From assembly GCA_965215225.1 (NCBI GenBank), contig OZ244039.1, positions 310,001-374,000 of the forward strand: a stretch of DNA of 64,000 nt. The letters are read 5' to 3'. Source of the DNA: G965215225 sp965215225 (GTDB lineage: Bacteria; Pseudomonadota; Gammaproteobacteria; CBDBNL01; JAAOII01). Position numbers and translations under genes: made by a program. Below are positions 40,094 to 48,618 of the stretch, one piece after another. The notes below the pieces were generated by a model. That model searched no databases. It was not told the origin of the DNA and was given only the letters and a program-made list of their open reading frames with translations. Every line of letters starts with the position of its first letter. The first letter of the stretch is position 1.

Positions 40094-43000
40094 TTGTGGC
40101 TTCCATCCAGCCTCGTCTATGTTTTCTTTTGCCCCCCCCCCCCCCCCCACTTGTCTAGTTCGATGCGGGGACTTCTTTTCTTCTTTGGGCTCTTCCGCCA
40201 GAGTTTGCTTGGCAAGCTTGGGCGGTTTCTTTTCCTTTTAGTTGGGACGGGTTTCTTATTAGTTGCTCTTACGGCTTGTGCTGGCGGTGGAGCCGGCGGC
40301 GGAAGCGGAAGCAGTTCAGGTCTGGGAAACACGTCAGATCCGGGAGACAATCCAGGCACGGAGTCTCCTGAGGAGGTTAAGCCGGGCTTCACTTTTGCTC
40401 CGATAGAGGGTGGGTTTCGCATAGGCAATCAGTCATTGGACTTTGGCGAGTTTGTTTCTTTGAACATCACCGCGACCAGTGATAGTGGCAATATAACTCA
40501 TATGAATATTAGCCTAGCCGAGTTCATTGATAGTAGCTATGATTTTCTTGGTTTAGACGAGCAATCCAATTATACCTTTATGATTGAAGGTATTTTTATT
40601 AATGGCACCAGACAAGAGGTGCCGCTAGTTTTGGTTTGGGAAGAGAATATTGAGGATTACGCCAAGGGAGGTCTTCGGCCGGGGCTGGATACGGATGGAG
40701 ACCGGCGCGCGAATAGTGTGGATACAGATGATGACAATGATGGTTTATTGGATGTAGCCGAAGTGTATGCGAATGGGACTGCATTGGTCAATACAACTAG
40801 TGGTATCCGTTGTTCGTTGCTTGCTGATTGCGATGCTGATGGTTTGGGGGATAATGATGAGAAAGAGCGACAGACTAATTTAGCTGGGGAGAGTTGTTCG
40901 GTGTTAGCGGATTGTGATGGGGATACTGTCAGAGATATAGATGAAGCAGCGGTCAATTGTGTAATAGAGACTGATTGCGATGCTGATGGTTTTGGGGATG
41001 CTGATTCGCTAGAGAGGATGACTAATTTAGCTGGGGAGAGTTGTTCGGTGCTAAAAGATTGTGATGGCGATAATGTAGCGGATGGGCTGGATATAGATAG
41101 GGACGGGGATGGGTTGATAGAGATAGGGACGGCGGAGGAATTGAATGGAGTTCGCTATGCTTTAGATGGCAGTGGTCGGCAGCTATTGGATAGTGGGGTG
41201 CGTAATACTTCTGGCTGTGCTTCTGGTATTGAGTGTGCTGGATATGAGTTGATTGCGGACATAAGTATTCAAAGTTATGCAGGAGATGATAATGGCTGGC
41301 CGCCGCTGGGTCGTGATACGGGTTCTTCAAGCGGATGTCAAGGGGAGCCTTTTAACGGAACTTTTGACGGCAATGGCTGGATGATTAGTGGTTTAAGGAT
41401 TATTCCTGGCGGTCGAGATTGTATCGGTTTGTTTGGTCATATAGCGGCGGGTTCGGAGATTCGCAATCTTAGGCTTAGTGCCGAGCGTGTGGGAGGTAGG
41501 AATCACGTAGGTGCTCTGGTGGGGTGGGGTGAAGCTGCTCGGATTGTTTCTTCTTCGGTTGTAGTAGGAGGGGATGGGGTGGCAGGAAGAGATCATGTGG
41601 GTGGTCTGGTGGGGAGTGGTGCTTCGGCTCGGATTGATTCTTCTTCGGTGATGGGAGAGGTGAGTGGGAGAGGTAATAGAATAGGTGGTCTGGTAGGGCA
41701 TGGTGAATCTGCTTGGATTGTTTCTTCTTCGATGATGGGTGTGGTGAGTGGGGAAGGTGATAGAGTAGGCGGTCTGGTGGGGAATGGTGAATCTGCTTGG
41801 ATTGATTCTTCTTCGGTGATGGGAGATGGGGTAAGTGGGCGTGATGATATAGGCGGTCTGGTAGGGAAGGGGGACTTGGTTCAGATTAATTCTTCTTCGG
41901 TGATGGTGGGAGAGGTAAGTGGGAGTGGTGATAGAGTAGGCGGTCTGGTAGGGAATGGTGAATCTGCTTGGATTGATTCTTCTTCGGTCGAGGCAGATGA
42001 GGTGAGCGGCATGACTGGTGGTGATAGTGATGATATAGGCGGTCTGGTGGGGGATGGGGAAAGGGTTGAGATTCATTCTTCTTCGGTTGTGGTGGGTAAT
42101 CTGAGAGGGGACGATCGTGTGGGTGGTCTAGTGGGGGATGGTGCTTCGGCCCAGATTACTTTTTCTTCGGTTGAGGTAGGTAATCTGAGAGGCACTGATC
42201 ATCAGGTAGGCGGTTTGTTAGGGCGAGGTGAATGGGCTAATATTACTTCTTCTTCGGTTAAGGTGGGTACTCTGGGAGGGGACGATCGTGTGGGTGGTTT
42301 GGTGGGTGATGGTGCTTCGGTTCGGATTGATTATTCTGAGGTTGAGGTGGGTAATCTGAGTGGGCGTGATGATGTGGGCGGTTTGGTAGGGCATGGTGAC
42401 TCGGCTCAGATTAATTCTTCTTGGGTTCTGGTGGGTGATCTGAGTGGGAGTCGTGATAGAATAGGCGGTCTGTTGGGAGATGGGACAAGGGCTTGGATTC
42501 ATTCTTCTTCGGTTGTGGCGAATGAGGTGAGTGGAGATGGTAATGTAGGCGGTCTGGTGGGGGATGGTGAAGATGCTGAAGTTCATTCTTCTTCGGTTGT
42601 GGCGAATGAGGTGAGCGGAGATGATAATATAGGCGGTCTGGTGGGGGGTGGTGAAGATGCTGAAGTTCATTCTTCTTCGGTGGAGGTGGGTAATCTGAGT
42701 GGGGGGCGTTTGGTGGGCGGTCTGGTGGGGGATGGGGAAAGGGTTGAGATTCATTCTTCTTCGGTGGAAGCAGCTGAGGTGAGCGGGAGAAGGGTTGTAG
42801 GCGGTCTAGTGGGGGCTGGTGTAAATGCTGAAATTCACTCTTCTTCGGTGGAAGCAGCTAAGCTGATTGGGCGAGTGAACAGTTTAGGCGGTTTGGTAGG
42901 ATCTGGTAATAAGGTTCGAATTATTAATTCCTCGGTGCTGGCAGGTGAAGTGAAAGGGTTTGATGTAGTGGGTGGTCTGGTGGGGGATGGTCAATCGGCT

Positions 43001-43852
43001 CAGGTGTATTCTTCTTCTGCAGTGGTGGGTAATCTGAGTGGAAATGACGGCGTAGGTGGTCTGATGGGGATAGGGTCAAGTAGCGCCACTCGGATTATTG
43101 GTTCTTTTGCTGTAGCGGCTAGTGTTAATGGTTCGCTGAAAGTAGGTGGTTTGATAGGGAATGCTGAAGGGGCTCGGATTGTTGCTTCTTTTGTTGTGGC
43201 AGGTGATATAAGAGGGGGGGATCAGGTGGGTGGTCTGCTAGGGAGTAGTGGCAGCGGTTCGATTATTGCTTCTTTTGCTGTGGCAGAGGAGGTGAGCGGG
43301 GGGCAGGCAGGTGGTCTGGTGTCGAATCAGGAAGGGAGTCATATTTCCTATTCTTATGTGGTCATAGGTAATTCTCCTAGGATGTTGGCGTTTGGGGCAG
43401 ATCGGTTGGCTAATCCTCGTACCTCCTATTGGGATAGTGATACCAGTGGCAATAACATGCGCCTTGGAAATTTTGGTGAGTCTAGGACCACTGAGCAGCT
43501 GAGAATGCCGACCGACTATGATGGAGACTATGCTACTTGGGACGATGGAGCGGATCTTGATAGACTTCCTGGAGTAGAGAACATTACTAAATGGTGTGAT
43601 GGGGACAATAGTGGGGCTATAGAGGAGGCTGAGAGGCGGGATGACAATCGCATCTGGGATTTTGGCACAGAGAATGAATATCCTGTCGTTCGCTGCTCTT
43701 CCCTTAGTCCGGCTGAGGTGAGGTCCTGGTGGTTCTTGGGTGAGAATAACGACCCGGTTAATCCATTGATCCCCCAACTAAACCAGACCCGCTTAGATGG
43801 AAAGCTTAATGATTTAGACGAAGCGCTTGATACGCTTCCCTCCTTAGACTGA
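40094..43852 (+). CDS. GLUG/TSP3 surface lipoprotein, phase-variable (copy 1)
   Basis: The frame spans 1,252 codons from a TTG; the first ATG is 40163, just ahead of the signal peptide FLFLLVGTGFLLVALTAC, with lipidation Cys at 40277 followed by AGGGAGGGSGSS. After a ~110-residue N-domain (GFTFAPIEGGFRIGNQSLDF) come Asp-rich TSP3-like calcium-binding repeats (~40685-41120), the header DGLIEIGTAEELNGVRYALDG, and about 22 GLUG repeats of ~26 residues (VGGLVGDGESAWIDSSSV type). The C-terminal IWDFGTENEYPVVRC segment follows. It is a shorter relative of the giant proteins, without Ig-like repeats. The natural start is probably upstream of the C17 tract and currently out of frame. A surface adhesin or antigen role is inferred. 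Confidence 0.85.
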   Translation: MWLPSSLVYVFFCPPPPPHLSSSMRGLLFFFGLFRQSLLGKLGRFLFLLVGTGFLLVALTACAGGGAGGGSGSSSGLGNTSDPGDNPGTESPEEVKPGFTFAPIEGGFRIGNQSLDFGEFVSLNITATSDSGNITHMNISLAEFIDSSYDFLGLDEQSNYTFMIEGIFINGTRQEVPLVLVWEENIEDYAKGGLRPGLDTDGDRRANSVDTDDDNDGLLDVAEVYANGTALVNTTSGIRCSLLADCDADGLGDNDEKERQTNLAGESCSVLADCDGDTVRDIDEAAVNCVIETDCDADGFGDADSLERMTNLAGESCSVLKDCDGDNVADGLDIDRDGDGLIEIGTAEELNGVRYALDGSGRQLLDSGVRNTSGCASGIECAGYELIADISIQSYAGDDNGWPPLGRDTGSSSGCQGEPFNGTFDGNGWMISGLRIIPGGRDCIGLFGHIAAGSEIRNLRLSAERVGGRNHVGALVGWGEAARIVSSSVVVGGDGVAGRDHVGGLVGSGASARIDSSSVMGEVSGRGNRIGGLVGHGESAWIVSSSMMGVVSGEGDRVGGLVGNGESAWIDSSSVMGDGVSGRDDIGGLVGKGDLVQINSSSVMVGEVSGSGDRVGGLVGNGESAWIDSSSVEADEVSGMTGGDSDDIGGLVGDGERVEIHSSSVVVGNLRGDDRVGGLVGDGASAQITFSSVEVGNLRGTDHQVGGLLGRGEWANITSSSVKVGTLGGDDRVGGLVGDGASVRIDYSEVEVGNLSGRDDVGGLVGHGDSAQINSSWVLVGDLSGSRDRIGGLLGDGTRAWIHSSSVVANEVSGDGNVGGLVGDGEDAEVHSSSVVANEVSGDDNIGGLVGGGEDAEVHSSSVEVGNLSGGRLVGGLVGDGERVEIHSSSVEAAEVSGRRVVGGLVGAGVNAEIHSSSVEAAKLIGRVNSLGGLVGSGNKVRIINSSVLAGEVKGFDVVGGLVGDGQSAQVYSSSAVVGNLSGNDGVGGLMGIGSSSATRIIGSFAVAASVNGSLKVGGLIGNAEGARIVASFVVAGDIRGGDQVGGLLGSSGSGSIIASFAVAEEVSGGQAGGLVSNQEGSHISYSYVVIGNSPRMLAFGADRLANPRTSYWDSDTSGNNMRLGNFGESRTTEQLRMPTDYDGDYATWDDGADLDRLPGVENITKWCDGDNSGAIEEAERRDDNRIWDFGTENEYPVVRCSSLSPAEVRSWWFLGENNDPVNPLIPQLNQTRLDGKLNDLDEALDTLPSLD
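40132..40148 (+). repeat. Poly-C tract, 17 nt, phase-variation switch candidate
   Basis: Seventeen Cs separate an upstream open frame (from ATG 39891, ending AKSRC...SSMFSFA and prolines) from the lipoprotein frame. With 17 Cs the upstream frame ends at 40241. With 18 it would read into HLSSSMRGLLFFFG and the lipoprotein signal, matching the uninterrupted layout of the paralogue at 53065. Confidence 0.75.
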
Positions 43853-44520
43853 CAACTGGCTTAGCCCCTTCCATCATCTCAACTAAATGCTGGTTTCAGC
43901 TATATTTCTATGTTCAAATTCCTCCTCCTATATAGAGCAGCTATTTGAATTAAGCGACTCCCAGCAGACCTGTTTAGACCAAGCACTTGATACGTTTCCC
44001 TCTTTAGACTGACAACTGGCTTAGCCCCTTCCACCATCTCAACTAAATGCTGGCTTCAGCTATATTTCTATGTTCAAATTCCTCCTATTATATAGAGCGG
44101 CTGTTTGAATTAAGCGACTCCCAGCAGACCCGTTTAGACCAAGCACTTGATAGGCTTCCCTCTTTAGACTAAAAACTGGCTTAGCCCCTTCCACCATCTC
44201 AACTAAATGCTGGTTTCAGCTATATTCCTATGTTCAAATTCCTCCTATATATAGAGCGGCTATTTGAATAGGATTAGAGAACCCAAACCAGCCGCAATAC
44301 TCTGTGTATCAATGACTGAGTTTTAGCTATGCTCCTACACTCTTATATTGCCATATTCCCACATTCTCATTCCTCCTATATATAGAGTATAGAGAGGCTG
44401 CTTGAATAGGACTAGAGAACCCAAACCAGCTGCAATAATCTGTGTATCAATGACTGAGTTTTAGCTATGCTCCTATACTCTTATATTGCCATATTCCCAT
44501 ATTCCCATATTCCCATTCCT
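43853..44520. repeat. Tail array: 160-bp and ~136-bp tandem repeats after copy 1
   Basis: The 3' end of the gene (CAGACC-GTTTAGACCAAGCAC-TTGATA-CTTTAGACT) recurs at a 160-bp period: GACTGACAACTGGC ends at 43860 and 44020, and its variant ends at 44180. Each carries the equivalent of the terminal TRLDxALDTxPSLD. Two further ~136-bp units with ACCCAAACCAGC and GAGTTTTAGCTATGCTCC lie at about 44270-44520. No new gene is present. Confidence 0.8.
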
Positions 44521-44609
44521 CTTATGTATCTTTCTTTCTCTGAAAAGAAGGTATAATGCCTCTTTGTCTATTCAGTTGGGTCCAAGAAGGTTGGATCTAT
44601 GATGTAAAT

Positions 44610-44705
44610 TCAGTGCTTATAAAAGATGAAAATAGCTTATAAAAGATGAAAATAGCTTATAAAAGATGAAAATAGCTTATAAAAGATGAAAATAGCTTAT
44701 AAAAA
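44610..44705. repeat. 20-bp tandem repeat, about five copies
   Basis: GCTTATAAAAGATGAAAATA recurs with a 20-bp period. The homologous upstream block near 39390-39420 has a single full copy, so this is a variable-number repeat between the paralogous blocks. Confidence 0.8.
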
Positions 44706-44824
44706 AGCAATTTTTTTTCAATGAGTCAAGACTTTCATCTTAGAATACACTCCTTTTAGTTTGGTAAAAAAGAATAGAATATAGGATGAATATAGAATAG
44801 GTAGAACAGATAGAATAAAAAACT

Positions 44825-45028
44825 ATGATGAGCCTTATGAGATTATTTTTATTGTTAATGTCGTTAATGAAGTATTCGTGTTGCCAGTTCTTCAATGGAG
44901 TTGATCAAAGAGACTGCCAATATGATTACAGCAACTTCTTTTCTAGCTTGACAAAACCTATATTGAAAAAAAGCTATATTGGTATATATAGGTATATTTT
45001 GGTATATATTAGGTCTATTTATATATAG
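44825..45028 (+). CDS. Small hydrophobic protein, copy 2 (doubtful)
   Basis: 67 codons. It opens MMSLMRLFLLLMSLMKYSCC and matches the frame at 39541 for ~50 codons, with a three-codon deletion and several substitutions, then runs into ATATAGGTATATT simple repeats. Retention of the frame between duplicates hints at coding, but the function is unknown and many of the differences change the amino acid. Confidence 0.3.
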   Translation: MMSLMRLFLLLMSLMKYSCCQFFNGVDQRDCQYDYSNFFSSLTKPILKKSYIGIYRYILVYIRSIYI

Positions 45029-45077
45029 GTATATTATTTTAGGGAATTATATCCAATCTTCCACGAAAGAGAATATT

Positions 45078-45305
45078 ATGAAAAAGAAAGCCCCGAAGCG
45101 AAGAAGTCATAAAAAACGAGACCATTTACGGTCAGACTTTCCGCTAATAGAGGAAACGAAGTTTAATCGCTTCACAGATTTTTTTACAGACGCTTATCAA
45201 AAAGAGAATGAAATAAGGGGATTTATGGATTTGTGGAAGATACGATATAAGTCCCTTATTTTATTAAGGTATAATAAATCCTATGAAATCATTCACACTA
45301 GCTGA
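45078..45305 (+). CDS. Small lysine-rich protein, present only in the second block
   Basis: 75 residues from ATG 45078, with AAAGAGA just upstream as ribosome site. It opens MKKKAPKRRSHKKRDHLRSD and continues LIEETKFNRFTDFFTDAYQK. It is very basic at the N-terminus and has no membrane segment. The ~200-bp stretch holding most of it is absent from the paralogous block at ~39790, so it was inserted or lost in one copy. The last 14 residues overlap the shared promoter segment. No family is recognised. Confidence 0.4.
   Translation: MKKKAPKRRSHKKRDHLRSDFPLIEETKFNRFTDFFTDAYQKENEIRGFMDLWKIRYKSLILLRYNKSYEIIHTS
45270..45285 (+). promoter_or_regulatory. TATAAT promoter with leaderless ATG, copy 2
   Basis: TATAAT at 45270-45275 lies seven bases before ATG 45283, opening a 20-codon leader as in copy 1 (39802). 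It is the nearest good promoter for the lipoprotein gene at 45511. Confidence 0.45.
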
Positions 45306-45510
45306 TAAATGGCTAAACAATATTCTTATGAATTTTAATTATTAACCAATTACGAATCATGGTAAAATATCTTTTCTTATTAGTTGTAATCATTAATCAA
45401 TTACGAATTATGCTAACACAAATGTCTTTTCTTGGTGAGGCTAAGCCTCGCTTCTTCTTCGGCGCGGCTAAATCTCGCTGCTTTAATATTGTGAGCACTG
45501 TGTCTCGCTT

Positions 45511-48411
45511 TTGTGGCTTCCATCCAGCCTCGTCTATGTTTTCTTTTGCCCCCCCCCCCCCCCCCCCCACTTGTCTAGTTCGATGTGGGGACTTCTTTTC
45601 TTCTTTGGGCTCTTCCGCCAGAGTTTGCTTGGCAAGCTTGGGCGGTTTCTTCTCTTTTTAGTTGGGGCTAGTTTCTTATTAGTTGCTCTTACCGCTTGTG
45701 CTGGCGGTGGCGGAAGCGGAAGTGGTTCAAGTCCGGGAAGTGATCCAGATGCGGATATTATTCCTGAGGAGGACAGGGCGGGTTTCACTTTTGCTCCTAT
45801 ACCTGGCGGTTTTGAAATAGGTGGTCAATCATTGGACCTTGGCGATTTTGTTTTTTTGAACTTTACGGCAACCAGTAGTGACGGAATGATAACACATCGG
45901 AATGTTAGCATAGCCGAGTTTATTGCTGGTGGCTATAATTTTACTGGTTTGGATGAGCAATCCAATTATACCTTTGTGATTGAAGGCATTTTGAGTGATA
46001 ACAGCACGCGGGCTCTAGAGATAGATTTTGTTTGGGATGAGAATAAGCAAGACCACGAGAGTGGAGGTCTTCGGCCGGGGCTGGATACGGATGGGGATAG
46101 GCGAGCGAATAGTGTGGATCCAGATGACGATAATGATGGCGTCTTAGATACTGCTGAGGCAGCTGGCTGTCGTTTGATAACGGATTGCGATGATGATGGT
46201 TTGGGGGATAATGATCCGAGAGAGCGGCAGGATAATTCAGCTGGGGAGAGTTGTTCGGTGTTAGAGGATTGCGATGATGATGAGATATGGGATATAGATG
46301 AGTTTGCGCTTCAATGTGTTATTAGGCCCGATTGCGATAGGGATGGGATAAGAGATATTTATGAAGAGGCTGAATGTGTAATAAACCCGGATTGCGATGG
46401 CGATAATGTAACGGATGGAATAGATATAGATAGAGACGGGGATGGGTTGATAGAGCTAGCCACGGCAGAGGAATTGGATAGGGTTCGCTATGCTCTGGAT
46501 GGCACTGGTCGGCGAGCAATGGGCGAGATGCTTAATACTTCTGGCTGTGTTGGTGGCGACGGCAATAATAGCTGTTCTGGTTATGAGTTGATTGCGGATA
46601 TAGACATCGCGGCCTATATTAAGGATACCTATAGGACGAATGGCTGGCAGCCGCTGGGTCATGATACGAGCTCTTCACCCGGAAATGACTGTAAGGGAGA
46701 TAAGTTTGATGGAACCTTTGAAGGCAATGGTCGGACGATTAGAGGTTTAGACATCAGTCGTTCAAATGAGAATTGTGTGGGTTTGTTTGGGCAGCTTGCC
46801 TCTGGTGCGACCATTCGCAATCTGACACTTATAGCGGAAGAAGTTAAGGGTAAGGATAGAGTGGGTGTTCTGGTGGGGGCTGGTGTAGATACTCGGATTA
46901 TTTCTTCTTCGGTGGAAGCAGCTAAGGTAAGCGGGCGTGATGATGTGGGTGGTTTGGTGGGTGATGGTGCTTCGGCTCAGATTAATTCTTCTTGGGTTCT
47001 GGTGGGTGATCTGAGTGGGAGTCGTGATAGAATAGGCGGTCTGTTGGGAGATGGGACAAGGGCTTGGATTCATTCTTCTTCGGTTGTGGCGGGTGAGATG
47101 GGTGGGGATGATAATATAGGCGGTCTAGTGGGGGATGGTAACGATGCTCAGGTTCATTCTTCTTCGGTAGAGCTGGGTAATCTGAGTGGGGATGATAATA
47201 TAGGCGGTCTGATAGGGGATGGTTCACCGGACGAGGTTGGTTCATCGACTCAGATTCATTCTTCTTCGGTGGAGGTGGGTAATCTGAGTGGGGACAATCA
47301 AGTGGGGGGTCTGTTGGGGAATGGTCAAGCTGCTGAGATTCATTCTTCCTCGGTGGAAGCAGCTGAAGTAAGCGGGGATAATACAGTAGGTGGTCTGGTG
47401 GGGTTTGGTCAGGGTGCTGTGATTCGTTCTTCTTCGGTGGAAGCAGCTAAGCTGATTGGGCGAGTGGACACTTTAGGCGGTTTACTAGGATCTGGTGATG
47501 ATGTTCGAATTATTAATTCCTCGGTGCTGGCAGGTGAAGTGAAAGGGTTTAATGCAGTAGGTGGTCTGGTGGGGAGTGCTCAAAGGGCTCAGGTGTATTC
47601 TTCTTCTGTAGTGGTGGGTAATCTGAGTGGGAATGACAACGTAGGTGGTCTGGGGGGGATAGGGACAGGTAGACCCACTCGGATTGTTGGTTCTTTTGTT
47701 GTGGCAGGTGGTGTTAATGGTTCGGGTGAGAGAGTAGGTGGTTTGCTAGGGAAGAGTTTTACGACTGAGATTGTTGCTTCTTTTGTTGTGGCAGGTGATA
47801 TAACAGGGAATACTCGGGTGGGTGGTCTGTTAGGGGAGGGCGGCAACGGTGGGATTACTGCTTCTTTTGCTGTGGCAGAGGTGGTGAGCGGGGGGAGTGC
47901 AGGTGGTCTGGTGTCGAATCAGGAAGGAGGTCATATTTCCTATTCTTATGTGGTCATAGGTAATAATCCTCGGATGTTGGCGTTTGGGGCAGATCGGTTG
48001 GCTAATCCTCGTACCTCCTATTGGGATAGTGATGCCAACGGCAATAACGTACTCCTTGCAAATTTTGGTGAATCTAGGACCACTGAGCAGCTGAGAATGC
48101 CGACCGACTATGATGGAGACTATGCTACTTGGGACGATGGAGTGCCTTTTGTTGGCTTTGAGTTTGCAGGAGTGGAGAACATTACTATCTGGTGTGATAG
48201 GGACAATAGTGGGGATATCCAGGCGGCTGAGAGGCGAGATGACAATCGCATCTGGGATTTTGGCACAGAGAATGAATATCCTGTTGTTCGCTGCTCCTCC
48301 CTGAGTCCGGCTGAGGTGAGGCGCTGGTGGTCTTTGGATGAGAATCACAAACCCCAACTAAACCAGACCCGTTTAGACGAGGCACTTGAAGTGCTTCCTT
48401 CCTTAGACTAA
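45511..48411 (+). CDS. GLUG/TSP3 surface lipoprotein, phase-variable (copy 2)
   Basis: 966 codons in frame from a TTG; the first ATG, 45583, immediately precedes the signal peptide FLLFLVGASFLLVALTAC followed by AGGGGSGSGSS. An N-domain like that of copy 1 (GFTFAPIPGGFEIGGQSLDL) is followed by Asp-rich TSP3-like repeats, the header DGLIELATAEELDRVRYALDG, about 15 GLUG repeats, and IWDFGTENEYPVVRC near the end. It is a tandem paralogue of 40094-43852 with fewer GLUG repeats. An identical ~110-bp segment is shared between the two (42409-42520 and 46978-47090). The probable start is upstream of the C20 tract and currently out of frame. Confidence 0.85.
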   Translation: MWLPSSLVYVFFCPPPPPPHLSSSMWGLLFFFGLFRQSLLGKLGRFLLFLVGASFLLVALTACAGGGGSGSGSSPGSDPDADIIPEEDRAGFTFAPIPGGFEIGGQSLDLGDFVFLNFTATSSDGMITHRNVSIAEFIAGGYNFTGLDEQSNYTFVIEGILSDNSTRALEIDFVWDENKQDHESGGLRPGLDTDGDRRANSVDPDDDNDGVLDTAEAAGCRLITDCDDDGLGDNDPRERQDNSAGESCSVLEDCDDDEIWDIDEFALQCVIRPDCDRDGIRDIYEEAECVINPDCDGDNVTDGIDIDRDGDGLIELATAEELDRVRYALDGTGRRAMGEMLNTSGCVGGDGNNSCSGYELIADIDIAAYIKDTYRTNGWQPLGHDTSSSPGNDCKGDKFDGTFEGNGRTIRGLDISRSNENCVGLFGQLASGATIRNLTLIAEEVKGKDRVGVLVGAGVDTRIISSSVEAAKVSGRDDVGGLVGDGASAQINSSWVLVGDLSGSRDRIGGLLGDGTRAWIHSSSVVAGEMGGDDNIGGLVGDGNDAQVHSSSVELGNLSGDDNIGGLIGDGSPDEVGSSTQIHSSSVEVGNLSGDNQVGGLLGNGQAAEIHSSSVEAAEVSGDNTVGGLVGFGQGAVIRSSSVEAAKLIGRVDTLGGLLGSGDDVRIINSSVLAGEVKGFNAVGGLVGSAQRAQVYSSSVVVGNLSGNDNVGGLGGIGTGRPTRIVGSFVVAGGVNGSGERVGGLLGKSFTTEIVASFVVAGDITGNTRVGGLLGEGGNGGITASFAVAEVVSGGSAGGLVSNQEGGHISYSYVVIGNNPRMLAFGADRLANPRTSYWDSDANGNNVLLANFGESRTTEQLRMPTDYDGDYATWDDGVPFVGFEFAGVENITIWCDRDNSGDIQAAERRDDNRIWDFGTENEYPVVRCSSLSPAEVRRWWSLDENHKPQLNQTRLDEALEVLPSLD
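45549..45568 (+). repeat. Poly-C tract, 20 nt, phase-variation switch candidate
   Basis: Twenty Cs in the position of the C17 tract of copy 1. The length differs by exactly three, so the two paralogues are in the same, apparently out-of-frame register. The upstream frame from ATG 45359 ends at 45661; 21 Cs would join it to the lipoprotein frame. Confidence 0.75.
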
Positions 48412-48618
48412 CAACTGGCTTAGTCTCCTTCACTACTTCAACTATGTTCTTGATATTGACCGATGTCAGTTATATTCCCATATTCCCATTCCTCCTATAT
48501 ATAGAGTATAGAGAGGCTGTTTGAAGATAGAGCAGCTGCTTGGATAGGATTAGAAAGCCCGCGCCAAGCACCAGCCCCACCCAGACCCAATAATCTGTAT
48601 CCTTTGGCGGCTTAGGGC

